A stretch of 19,057 nt of DNA, from contig CAYVUV010000137.1 in NCBI GenBank assembly GCA_964455095.1, positions 1-19,057 of the forward strand. The letters run 5' to 3'. The stretch is from CAYVUV01 sp964455095. GTDB taxonomy: Bacteria; Desulfobacterota; Binatia; HRBIN30; CADEER01. Below, in pieces: positions 1 to 7,158 of this stretch. The position numbers and the translations under genes were made by a program. The notes beneath the pieces are model-generated. The model saw only the letters and a list, made by a program, of their open reading frames with translations, did not search any database and was not told the DNA's origin. Position 1 is the stretch's first letter, and every line of letters starts with the position of its first letter.

Positions 1-2
1 AG

Positions 3-605
3 GAGGGGCTGGCCGGGCCGCTCACCCTGCTCAAGGCCATGGGCGGTGAAGACTTCCGCGACCTGGTGCCGCAGCTGCTCTACTTCTCCATGCGCGCCAC
101 CGACGTGCGCGAGGGCATGGCCGCCGCCGTGATCGCCGACCGGCTCCACATCACCAAGGCGCAGCAACTGCAGGCGGTCGCGCCCTATCTCAACACCAGC
201 GATGGCGCCCTCCAGCGCGAGCTGCGCAACATCTTCGGCGACATCGACGGCGCCTCGGCCTCGCAGCCGCCCGACTTCACGCCCTTCGCTCCGTTGCTGG
301 GGAGCGCCGGCGATCCGCCGGTCGTCCTGATCACCTACATGATGGAAACCGCGCCCGACCGCGCCCTGGCGGCATTGGCCGACGCGTACATCGCCGACCC
401 CGACGCGCGCCGCACCTTGCTGAACGGGCCGCGCGACAGCGCCGACCTCGAACGGCTGGCCCGACGAGACGCCTGGTGGGTGCGGCTCTACGTCGCCGAA
501 CGCATCGCGCAGGACCCGAAGCTGCGCACCCCGGCCCTGATGCAACGCCTGCGCGACGACCCACACCCATCGGTGCGCGCCGCGGCCAGTCGCCCCTCGA
601 CCTGA
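3..605 (+). CDS. HEAT-repeat-like hypothetical protein, 5' end missing
   Basis: The reading frame is open to the left edge, so the true start lies outside the window; an internal ATG is at 39 but coding-like sequence continues upstream of it. About 200 codons are visible. The protein is rich in Ala, Leu, Arg and Asp and is organised as short amphipathic helices. Its last helices (ending DDPHPSVRAAASR) have the usual look of a HEAT/PBS-lyase-type repeat, in which a D-P-x-x-x-V-R-x-A-A turn links two helices. Such repeats act as protein-protein scaffolds; no catalytic motif is visible and I do not assign a function. It is followed by a repeat-rich gap rather than an operon partner. The frame is confident; the family call is moderate. 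Confidence 0.6.
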   Translation, partial: EGLAGPLTLLKAMGGEDFRDLVPQLLYFSMRATDVREGMAAAVIADRLHITKAQQLQAVAPYLNTSDGALQRELRNIFGDIDGASASQPPDFTPFAPLLGSAGDPPVVLITYMMETAPDRALAALADAYIADPDARRTLLNGPRDSADLERLARRDAWWVRLYVAERIAQDPKLRTPALMQRLRDDPHPSVRAAASRPST

Positions 606-949
606 ACGCCTCCCACTTCCCCCTTTGGCAAAGGGGGGCTTTGCCCGGCAATTCTCGAATGAAGTTCCTCTCCCGGACTCCGGTTCCCCTCCTTTCCAAG
701 GAGGGGCTAGGGGAGGTAGCTTTTGGACGCGCTATCCAAGAACCACCTCCCCCTAACCCCCTCCTTGGAAAGGAGGGGGAAATGTCCGACGGAGGGAACC
801 AGAAGGACCGCACCAATTGCCTGGCAAGGCCCAAAGGGGGATTGAGGGGGATTTTCCGATATCAGCATTCGCGACGCGCCCCAGCGAGCCCCGCGAACGC
901 TCACCGACCTCGCACCGGCGGGCGGCGTCCGCTACAAGTTCATCACCCC
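606..949. other. Gene-free stretch filled with REP-type inverted repeats
   Basis: No convincing gene lies between the HEAT-like gene and the YkgJ-type gene. Open frames cross it on both strands, but they translate the CT/AG-rich repeats into low-complexity peptides. About two thirds of the stretch is the nested inverted repeat annotated separately at 618-850. The remaining ~100 bases before 950 contain no clear promoter or Shine-Dalgarno sequence. Confidence 0.7.
618..850. repeat. Nested REP/BIME-like inverted repeats
   Basis: Two inverted pairs are nested about a centre near 733. The inner pair is 686-716 (CCCCTCCTTTCCAAGGAGGG core) against 744-780, its near-perfect reverse complement; each arm is itself a palindrome built on CCTTTCCAAGG followed by a TAGGGGGAGG tail. 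The outer pair is ~618-653 (CCCCCTTTGG and a TTGCCCGGCAATT tail) against ~815-850, its inverse. This is the architecture of paired REP sequences (BIMEs), which in other bacteria are spread by REP-associated tyrosine transposases; no such gene is in the window. Confidence 0.75.
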
Positions 950-1321
950 ATGCCCTCGAGCCATACCGAATTCGACTGCGTCGCCTGCGGGCGGTGCTGT
1001 TACTACAACAAACCGAACTACGCGCTCCTCTACCCCGAGGACATCGCGGCATTCGGACCCGCCATGCTGGCCAAGTACACGGCGAAATCGACGCTCGAGG
1101 GCGCGCAGCTTCGCGCCGGCGAGGACGGGTCCGAGATCTTCATGCGGATGGAGAACGGCCACTGCTGCGCACTCTGTGTCAATCCGGGCGTCAGCTACAC
1201 CTGCTCCATCTACGAGACTCGCCCACTTCTCTGCCAGATGTACGAGCCGGGCAGCACCGACTGTCTCGACGCCAGAGCGCGGCCAACCCAGGAGATGCCC
1301 CCCGACACCGACGCGGCGTAG
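950..1321 (+). CDS. YkgJ-type cysteine-cluster (putative metal-binding) protein
   Basis: This 123-residue protein begins with the CxxCxxCC cluster that defines the YkgJ family (C10, C13, C16, C17). It continues with a GHCCALC segment (C72, C73, C76) and a C-x-I-Y-x-x-R-P-x-x-C motif (C85, C95), plus a late Cys at 105. The family (Pfam CxxCxxCC, PF03692) is annotated as a putative zinc- or iron-chelating domain; the exact role is unknown. No signal peptide is seen, so it is probably cytoplasmic. The start is the ATG nine codons before the first Cys. The frame is open far upstream, but that part translates repeat DNA and is rejected. There is no clear Shine-Dalgarno, so the start is somewhat uncertain. 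It converges on the nitronate monooxygenase-like gene with a 10-base gap. Confidence 0.8.
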   Translation: MPSSHTEFDCVACGRCCYYNKPNYALLYPEDIAAFGPAMLAKYTAKSTLEGAQLRAGEDGSEIFMRMENGHCCALCVNPGVSYTCSIYETRPLLCQMYEPGSTDCLDARARPTQEMPPDTDAA

Positions 1322-1331
1322 GCCAACACGC

Positions 1332-2369
1332 CTAGATCTCGGCGGCCAACTCGCGCGTCAACTCGGCGGCTGGGATCTCCTTGCATCCGCTCGCATTCTG
1401 ACCTGACCACAGCGGCGAGAAGTCACCGGAACCCTGGCTTTCGGCGCTGGCGCGCAACGGAGCAAGAGCGGCACTCGCCAGGGGAAAAGCGGGGGCCGCC
1501 GCGTTGATTGGACCAAGCTCTCTGATGATGCGGTTGACGATCCCGCGGGCTGGCCGGCCGGTGAAGACGTTCGTCAACGCCGTATGGCGGGCCGCTTCGC
1601 TCTTCAGCGCGGCGCGATGCAGCGCGCTCGTGGTCGCCTCCGGGCAGAGCAGATAGGCAGTTCCGATCTGCACGCCGGCGGCGCCCAGTGCCAGCGCCGC
1701 CGCAACGCCGCGCGCATCCGCGATACCGCCGGCCGCAATGACGGGGAGCTTCACGGCCCGTATCACCTGTGGCACCAGCGCGATCGTGCCGACTTGAGAG
1801 GTGAGGTCATCGGACAGGAACACGCCGCGATGCCCGCCCGCCTCCACACCCTGCGCGATGATGGCATCGACCCCGCGCGCTTCGAGCCACCGCGCCTCGT
1901 CAACGGTCGTGGCCGAGGAGAGAATCTTGGCGCCCCAGGCTCGCACCCGCGCCAACAACTCGGCCGATGGCAAACCAAAGTGAAAGCTGACGATCGCCGG
2001 TCTGAATTCTTCGAGCACCGCGGCGGCTTCGGCGCTGAAAGGCGCGCGCCCCGGCCCGGTTCGGATGCTCTCCACGTCGATTCCATGCTCTTTGTAGTAG
2101 GGCGCCAGCAACGCTCGCCAGGCCGCATCGCGCTCCGCACTGGCCGTCGCCGGCGCGTGACAAAAGAAGTTCACGTTGAAGGGCTGGCTGGTTTTCGCTT
2201 TGAGCGCCGCCAACTCGCTGCGCATCGCGTCGAGGCTGAACATGGCACAGGGCAGCGAGCCCAGCCCGCCCGCATTCGACACCGCCACCGCCAGCGCGTG
2301 ATCCTGCACCCCCGCCATCGGGGCCTGAATGATCGGCAGCTCGATCCCCAGGAGTTCCTGCAATGTCAT
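1332..2369 (-). CDS. Nitronate monooxygenase / NAD(P)H-dependent flavin oxidoreductase family
   Basis: This 345-residue TIM-barrel flavoprotein matches the nitronate monooxygenase (2-nitropropane dioxygenase, FMN-dependent) family, which oxidises alkyl nitronates; other members are enoyl reductases or quinone reductases. Visible family motifs are IIQAPMAG near residues 13-20, SNAGGLGSLP at 31-40, AQGVEAGGHRG at 172-182 with the conserved His, the FMN-phosphate loop IAAGGIADARG at 211-221, and VQIGTAYL at 233-240. Length is normal for the family. The ATG at 2369 is preferred over an in-frame TTG 15 bases upstream because a GAGGG Shine-Dalgarno sits 8 bases before the ATG. It is divergent from the YdbH-type gene across ~88 bases. 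The exact substrate cannot be told from sequence. Confidence 0.85.
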   Translation of the reverse strand: MTLQELLGIELPIIQAPMAGVQDHALAVAVSNAGGLGSLPCAMFSLDAMRSELAALKAKTSQPFNVNFFCHAPATASAERDAAWRALLAPYYKEHGIDVESIRTGPGRAPFSAEAAAVLEEFRPAIVSFHFGLPSAELLARVRAWGAKILSSATTVDEARWLEARGVDAIIAQGVEAGGHRGVFLSDDLTSQVGTIALVPQVIRAVKLPVIAAGGIADARGVAAALALGAAGVQIGTAYLLCPEATTSALHRAALKSEAARHTALTNVFTGRPARGIVNRIIRELGPINAAAPAFPLASAALAPLRASAESQGSGDFSPLWSGQNASGCKEIPAAELTRELAAEI

Positions 2370-2422
2370 GGTCCGAACCCTCAATGTGTCATCGCCGGCA
2401 TCCTAGCTCTTGGCGGGGGGCC

Positions 2423-2451
2423 GTCACAAAGGACTCATCGGCTGATACTAT
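2423..2451 (+). promoter_or_regulatory. Predicted sigma70-type promoter of the ydbH-like operon
   Basis: GTCACA at 2423-2428 and TACTAT at 2446-2451 form a 4/6 and 4/6 match to -35 and -10 with a 17-base spacer. Transcription would start about 7 bases downstream, essentially at the ATG at 2458. There is no Shine-Dalgarno before that ATG, so a leaderless transcript fits. This is a visual match only. Confidence 0.35.
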
Positions 2452-2457
2452 TCGTCG

Positions 2458-4944
2458 ATGTCTGCACTGGAGGGGCCGCGCGATGCGCCGGCGGCGGATA
2501 CGCCGCCTCGACGGCGCGTGGGGCGCGTGCTGGCGTTGCTGGGCGCCACGGTCTTGGCGCTCTATCTGCTTCTCCCGGTCGTCAGCCGCAGCGATGGGCT
2601 GCGTCAGCGCATAGAACGCGCGGCGGCTGAGTCGACTGGGTTCGATGTGCACATCGGCGCGTTGCACGTCGGCTACGATTTGGCCGTGCACCTCGAAACG
2701 CTGTCGGCCGCGACGGCTGGCCAGGCGCCGTTCTTCGAGGCCGACCGCGCCGCGGCGGGCGTTTCGCTGCGCGGATTGTTCGGCGGGCAGCCGCTCGTGC
2801 TGCGCGTGGCGGCGCCGCGCGTTTTCGTCGATCGCCTGCCCGCGGCCGTCGGCGGGTCCGGACCGGTCGCGATTCCGTTTCGCACGGTGCAAGTCGACGA
2901 CGGCTACGTGCACGTCATGCAAGGCGGGCAAGATGTCGCGCTCGGCCCGGCCACCGTGACACTCGACGCCGTGCAAGCGGGACAGGAGATGCGACTCGCG
3001 CTCGTGCTCGACCCGAGCTTGCCGAGCATTGATGTCGTCGGAACACTCGACCGCGCCGGCGGCCCGTTGAAGATGGAGCCGCTCAAGCTGCGCTGGAGCG
3101 GCGTGCCGCTCGCGGCGGTCGTGGAGCGTTTCGCTGGGGTCGCGCCGGGAGCGGTGGAGGGCACCCTCGATCTCTCCGCCGATGTCTCCGGACCGCTCGA
3201 CGGCCTGCAGGGCAGCGGGTCGCTGCGGGTTCAGGGGCTGCGCTACCGCACCGAGGCAGGCGAGATTCGCGCCGCGCTGGAGGCGCCGTTCGAGGTCAGC
3301 CCGACGCGCATCACCTTCGAGAAGCCCGGCGCGCACATCGCGGACCTCACCGCGCTCGTCGCCGACCTCGAAGCCAAGGCGGCGGAGGCGACGCTCACCG
3401 GCTACATCGAGCGTGACGGTCCGGGCTTGCGCGCCCAGGTCACGACCGCGCTGGCGAAGGTGCAAGGACACGATGCGACCCTGGCGCGCGCCATCGAGGA
3501 CCTTGCGCTGAGCGCGACGTTGAAAGGCCACTGGGCCCCCTCGGTTCCGCCGACGCTCGGATTCGAGATCGGCGCGCCGAATGGCAACGTGCTCTGGGAT
3601 CGCTTCTACATCGAGCTCAGCCAACACCCCATGACACTGCGCGGCGAGATCCGGCTCGCCGATGCATCGGTCGATATCGCCAAGCTGGAAGCGCGCGCCA
3701 AGGGCATCGGAGCGATGACGGGACACGCCAGGATCAGCCTGTCGAACGGTATCGAGCGGCTGGACGGCAGCGCGGAAGTTCCCCAGCTGAGCGCGCTCTA
3801 CGCGCTCGCCGTGCGCGATCCGTACAAGGAGATCTACCCGTTCCTCGCCCAGACCGCAGCGCAGGGGAAGTTGAGCCTCCGCGCCGACTGGCGGCGCAGC
3901 GCCGCGGGGATGACCCTCACCGGCCGGCTGCAGGTCGCGAACACGACGCTGTCGTCGACTCGCCCCGCCCTCGACCTGAGCGGGCTCGACCTCGATCTCC
4001 CCATCCAGCTCGGCACGACGACGTCCGATCGACCACGGGAGACCGGCCGCCTGCGCTTCGACAACTTGCGCATCGGTACGGTCGAAGTGGCCGCGACATC
4101 GGCACCCCTGAGCGTCGGGCAGAACACCATCGCACTGGCCGAGTCGCTGACCGTACCGGTGCTGGGTGGCACATTGGTCTTCAGTGAGGTCGCGGGCAGC
4201 GACCTGGCGTCGGACCACCCGCGGGCGACCTTGGGCATGGCCTTGCAGGGTCTCGACCTCGCCGCGCTGTCACAGGCGATGGACTGGCCGCCGTTCACCG
4301 GCACGGTCAGCGGTGCGATTCCGAAAGTCACGTTCGAGAACGAGCAGATCAGCAGTGAGGGCGAGATTCGCGCCCAGCTCTTCGGCGGTGAGGTGGTGGT
4401 GCGCGGGCTGCGCGTCGAGGAAGTCTTCTCCTCGGTGCCGACGCTCGGGCTCGACCTCGACTTCGACAACCTGTTGCTCGCGCGGCTGACCGAGACACTC
4501 GAGGTGGGACGCATCTCGGGTGTAATCCGCGGCGCCGTGCACAATCTCACCATCGTCAGCGGGCAACCGTCGCGCTTCGACGCCTGGGTCGAAACCGTAC
4601 CGAAACCCGACGTCAAGCAGCAGGTCAGCGTCACTGCCATCCGCCAGCTTTCGGTCCTGGGCGGCTCGGGCGGCGATGCGCTCAGTCAGGGTGTGCTCAG
4701 CTTCTTCGACGAGTATCGGTATGCCAAGATGGGTTTCCGATGCCAGTTGGAGAACGACACCTTTCTGTTGCGCGGAATCGAGACGTTCGACGGCAAGGAC
4801 TACCTGGTCGTCGGATCGTTTCTGCCGCCGCGCGTCAACGTCGTCAGCCACAACCAGACGATCGCATTCTCCGAAATGGTGCGCCGATTGAGCCGCGTGA
4901 AGGTGGAGTCGGCCGCCGCACAGCCCGAAGGAGACCAACAATGA
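2458..4944 (+). CDS. ydbH: YdbH-type AsmA-like protein (intermembrane lipid transport bridge)
   Basis: This 828-residue protein has one N-terminal membrane segment (about residues 21-42, after an Arg-rich stretch) and a long periplasmic part of repeated beta-strand segments of the AsmA/DUF3971 kind. Its C-terminal ~150 residues (LSVLGGSGG, LSFFDEYRYAKMGFRC, DGKDYLVVGSFLPPRVNVVSHNQ) resemble the C-terminal end of E. coli YdbH (879 residues). Established knowledge: YdbH is one of the AsmA-like bridges (with TamB and YhdP) that carry phospholipids between inner and outer membranes, and it works with lipoprotein YnbE and periplasmic YdbL. The next gene here encodes exactly those partners and overlaps by ATGA, which strengthens the call. 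No Shine-Dalgarno precedes the ATG. Homology is judged by eye; the overall family is confident, strict orthology less so. Confidence 0.8.
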   Translation: MSALEGPRDAPAADTPPRRRVGRVLALLGATVLALYLLLPVVSRSDGLRQRIERAAAESTGFDVHIGALHVGYDLAVHLETLSAATAGQAPFFEADRAAAGVSLRGLFGGQPLVLRVAAPRVFVDRLPAAVGGSGPVAIPFRTVQVDDGYVHVMQGGQDVALGPATVTLDAVQAGQEMRLALVLDPSLPSIDVVGTLDRAGGPLKMEPLKLRWSGVPLAAVVERFAGVAPGAVEGTLDLSADVSGPLDGLQGSGSLRVQGLRYRTEAGEIRAALEAPFEVSPTRITFEKPGAHIADLTALVADLEAKAAEATLTGYIERDGPGLRAQVTTALAKVQGHDATLARAIEDLALSATLKGHWAPSVPPTLGFEIGAPNGNVLWDRFYIELSQHPMTLRGEIRLADASVDIAKLEARAKGIGAMTGHARISLSNGIERLDGSAEVPQLSALYALAVRDPYKEIYPFLAQTAAQGKLSLRADWRRSAAGMTLTGRLQVANTTLSSTRPALDLSGLDLDLPIQLGTTTSDRPRETGRLRFDNLRIGTVEVAATSAPLSVGQNTIALAESLTVPVLGGTLVFSEVAGSDLASDHPRATLGMALQGLDLAALSQAMDWPPFTGTVSGAIPKVTFENEQISSEGEIRAQLFGGEVVVRGLRVEEVFSSVPTLGLDLDFDNLLLARLTETLEVGRISGVIRGAVHNLTIVSGQPSRFDAWVETVPKPDVKQQVSVTAIRQLSVLGGSGGDALSQGVLSFFDEYRYAKMGFRCQLENDTFLLRGIETFDGKDYLVVGSFLPPRVNVVSHNQTIAFSEMVRRLSRVKVESAAAQPEGDQQ

Positions 4945-5528
4945 ACCCGCACCGCACCCGCTCCGCACTGACGCTCGCAGCCGCCGCCCTGCTCACCGGG
5001 TGCATCACAGTGAACATCTACTTCCCGGCTCCGGAGGTGCGCAAAGCCGCCGAGGAGATCGTCGAGGAGACCTGGGGCGATGCCGCGTCGAAGGCCGCCA
5101 CGCCGGCGGTTTCCCCGGTTTCCGGCAACTCGTGGCTGCAGTCGCTGTGGCCGGCCGCGGCGCACGCGCAGGACGTCGACATCAACGTCAGCACGGCGGC
5201 GATCCGCACGCTCAAAGATCAGATGAAGGCCCGCTCGGCGCAGCTCAAACCCTTCCTGGCCGCGGGCCAGGTCGGTATCGGCCGCGACGGGATGCTGGTC
5301 GTGCGCAGTCTGGACGGCGTCGCCCTGCGCGAACAGGCGACCGTGCGCCGACTGGTCGAGGCAGAGAACCGCGACCGCCAGTCGCTCTACGAAGAGATCG
5401 CCAAGGCCAACAAATTCGGCGCCGAGCGCGTCGCCGACGTCGCGAAGATATTTGCCGAGACCTGGATCGAGAAAGCGGAACCGGGTTGGCCGGTGCAAAC
5501 GAGCAGTGGGGAGTGGAAGAAGAAGTGA
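4941..5528 (+). CDS. YnbE-YdbL-like fusion lipoprotein (DUF1318)
   Basis: The product has 195 residues. Residues 1-21 are a lipoprotein signal ending LLTGC, with C21 as the lipidated residue. Residues 21-46 (ITVNIYFPAPEVRKAAEEIV) resemble the short outer-membrane lipoprotein YnbE. A Pro/Ala/Ser linker leads to SLWPAAAHAQD (68-78), which looks like the end of an exported protein's signal peptide (AHA followed by Q77). Residues 77-185 are a DUF1318/YdbL domain (STAAIRTLKDQMKAR, LKPFLAAGQVG, AENRDRQSLYEEIAKAN). In E. coli YnbE and YdbL are separate genes downstream of ydbH; YdbL controls assembly of YnbE with YdbH. A strong GAAGGAG lies 7 bases before the ATG, and the start overlaps the ydbH-like stop (ATGA), so the two are co-translated. 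Fusion is an inference from domain order; similar DUF1318 lipoproteins may exist in related lineages. Confidence 0.78.
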   Translation: MNPHRTRSALTLAAAALLTGCITVNIYFPAPEVRKAAEEIVEETWGDAASKAATPAVSPVSGNSWLQSLWPAAAHAQDVDINVSTAAIRTLKDQMKARSAQLKPFLAAGQVGIGRDGMLVVRSLDGVALREQATVRRLVEAENRDRQSLYEEIAKANKFGAERVADVAKIFAETWIEKAEPGWPVQTSSGEWKKK

Positions 5529-5626
5529 TCGCCTCGAGATCCGACTCGCAAACGGAGGGCAGCGGCATGTCTGCACCGCGGACCTTGGTCGCTCCGGCGC
5601 GCTAAGGCATCAAATTCTTTTTCGCG

Positions 5627-5679
5627 GCTTCGCGGCTTCGTGTGAGTCAGAGGAAGAACTTCACGCGAAGGCGCGAAGG
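5627..5679. repeat. Imperfect inverted repeat, CTTCGCG type
   Basis: Left arm 5627-5646 (GCTTCGCGGCTTCGTGTGAG) pairs imperfectly with 5660-5679, whose reverse complement is CCTTCGCGCCTTCGCGTGAA, leaving a 13-base loop. It lies in the gap after the YnbE-YdbL-like gene and before the SDR gene. It may be a dispersed intergenic repeat, or it could act as a transcript-end hairpin; no U-tract follows. Confidence 0.5.
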
Positions 5680-5718
5680 AATCACTGAATTTCAACTGGT
5701 GATCTAAGGAGTGGACGC

Positions 5719-6450
5719 ATGACCGCTACCTCTTCCGCCGTCGTTGTCGGCGTCGGGCCCGAGGCGGGCCTCGGCGGCGCGCTGTGCAAGCGTTTCGCGC
5801 GCGAAGGGCTGCACGTCTTCGCCGCCGGTCGCACGGCTGACAATCTGCAGCGGCTGACCGACGCCATCGCGGCCGCCGGCGGACAGGCCACGCCGGTGCC
5901 CACCGACACCACCGTCGAGGCCGACGTCGTGCGCCTGTTCGCGCGCGCCGCCGCGGCCGGCCAGATCGAGCTCGTCGTCTTCAACGCCGGCAACAACCGC
6001 CTGGGCAACCTGCTCGAGATGTCGGCCGCGTTCTTCGAAGACACCTGGCGCGTCGCCTGCCTCGGCGGCTTTCTGGTCGGGCGCGAGGCCGCCCGCCATA
6101 TGGCGCCACAGCAGCGCGGCACGCTGGTGTTCACCGGCGCCACCGCGTCGATCCGTGCCCGCCCGCCGTTCATCGCCTTCGCCTCGGCGAAAGCCGGGCT
6201 GCGCGCGATCGCGCAGGGCATGGCGCGCGAATTCGGTCCGCAGGGCATCCACGTCGCCCACGTCATCATCGACGGCGGCATCGACGGCCATCGCCTGCGC
6301 AGCGCGCTGCCCGACTTCGCCGCCGCCAAGGGCGAGCACGGCCTGCTCGACATCGACGCCATCGCCGACACGTACTGGCACCTGCACAGCCAGCACGCGA
6401 CGGCGTGGACGCAGGAGCTCGACTTGCGGCCGTTCAAAGAGCCGTTTTGA
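5719..6450 (+). CDS. SDR-family protein with Phe in place of catalytic Tyr
   Basis: This 243-residue Rossmann-fold protein is of the short-chain dehydrogenase/reductase family. The nucleotide-binding glycine loop is GVGPEAGLGG at 11-20, one residue longer than the usual TGxxxGxG. The AGR at 36-38 follows beta-2 and is compatible with NADP(H). NAG is at 89-91 and the structural or catalytic Ser is in GATAS (S144). The YxxxK motif reads F154-A-S-A-K158: Lys is kept but the catalytic Tyr is Phe. IIDGGIDG (183-190) replaces the common PG motif. A consensus AAGGAG 7 bases upstream fixes the start. The gene seems to stand alone; its last 17 bases overlap the convergent DTW gene. Substrate unknown; it may be a non-classical reductase. 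Confidence 0.82.
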   Translation: MTATSSAVVVGVGPEAGLGGALCKRFAREGLHVFAAGRTADNLQRLTDAIAAAGGQATPVPTDTTVEADVVRLFARAAAAGQIELVVFNAGNNRLGNLLEMSAAFFEDTWRVACLGGFLVGREAARHMAPQQRGTLVFTGATASIRARPPFIAFASAKAGLRAIAQGMAREFGPQGIHVAHVIIDGGIDGHRLRSALPDFAAAKGEHGLLDIDAIADTYWHLHSQHATAWTQELDLRPFKEPF

Positions 6451-7054
6451 GCGGCGTGTAGGCGGCCTGCCAATCGATCATCGCCGCGAAGCTGTGCAGC
6501 AAGCCGGCCAGGCCCGGCGTCTGCGGTTCCAGAATGCGCAGCGCCAGCACGATCGCTTCGAGCGTTGCGACATAGCCGGCCTTGGGCTCGCGGCGGATGC
6601 GGTAGCCGCTCGGCGCGGTCGGTCGCAAACAAACGTGTGGCAGCTCATGCAGCCAGGTCTGGGCGTCGTAGATCTTCTTGGCGTGAAACCAGGTCCCGTC
6701 GAGGACAATCAGATGCCGCGGCTGCTCTGCCACTGGCAGTGTAGCGAGATCGCGCGCGCCGGCTCCCGGGTAGAGCAGCGCCGTGCGCGCCGGTAGCTGC
6801 GCCCGCAACGCGCCGCCGTCGGTGCGCGGGGTGCACAGCTCGACGCGCACGTTCGCCAATCCCAGGCGCGCGATGCGCACCGTCCCGACGGCGTGAAAGC
6901 GCTCGCGTGGATGCTGCAGGATGATGATCCCTGTGCGGTTCGCCACAAGTTGTACCGACGCACAGATGCAGGCGACCTGCGGTTTGAAGCAGCGATAGCA
7001 GGTAGCGCGGTGCGCGGGGGCGGCGGGTTCGCGCGCGGCGAGCGACGTCGGCAT
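6434..7054 (-). CDS. DTW-domain protein, likely tRNA-uridine aminocarboxypropyltransferase
   Basis: With the start used here the protein has 206 residues. It begins with a zinc-type cluster CYRCFKPQVACIC (C19, C22, C29, C31), followed by the HPRERFHAVGT motif (48-58) and the family-defining DGTW (119-122, the D-x-[TS]-W motif). Members such as E. coli TapT (YfiP) transfer the 3-amino-3-carboxypropyl group of S-adenosylmethionine to uridine in tRNA (acp3U). The ATG at 7054 was chosen because it leaves ~100 bases for divergent promoters before the superoxide dismutase gene; an in-frame ATG at 7123 would leave only 35. Neither has a clear Shine-Dalgarno. The 3' end overlaps the SDR gene by 17 bases on the opposite strand. 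Family confident; start uncertain. Confidence 0.83.
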   Translation of the reverse strand: MPTSLAAREPAAPAHRATCYRCFKPQVACICASVQLVANRTGIIILQHPRERFHAVGTVRIARLGLANVRVELCTPRTDGGALRAQLPARTALLYPGAGARDLATLPVAEQPRHLIVLDGTWFHAKKIYDAQTWLHELPHVCLRPTAPSGYRIRREPKAGYVATLEAIVLALRILEPQTPGLAGLLHSFAAMIDWQAAYTPLKTAL

Positions 7055-7095
7055 CCGACGTCTGTAGCACGGACGGATGCGATTTCCGCCCTCGC

Positions 7096-7123
7096 TTTTC
7101 AATCCCGCTCGATGGGCTACCAT
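7096..7123 (+). promoter_or_regulatory. Weak candidate promoter for superoxide dismutase
   Basis: TTTTCA (7096-7101) and TACCAT (7118-7123) are 4/6 matches to -35 and -10 with 16 bases between them, giving a leader of about 30 bases with a strong Shine-Dalgarno. By eye only; low certainty. Confidence 0.25.
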
Positions 7124-7158
7124 CAGTGCATCTTCGTTTCCTTCAGGAGGTCCTCATC

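Noticed and set aside
476..949. Upstream extension of the YkgJ-type gene
   Set aside because: It overlaps the HEAT-like gene and translates REP sequence; the conserved protein begins just before the CxxCxxCC cluster.
2370..2384. TTG start for the nitronate monooxygenase-like gene
   Set aside because: The ATG at 2369 has a well-placed GAGGG; the TTG overlaps that ribosome site.
2389..4218. 609-codon open frame on the minus strand opposite the ydbH-like gene
   Set aside because: Arg/Gln/His-rich composition with no recognisable motifs; it mirrors the codon bias of the real plus-strand gene.
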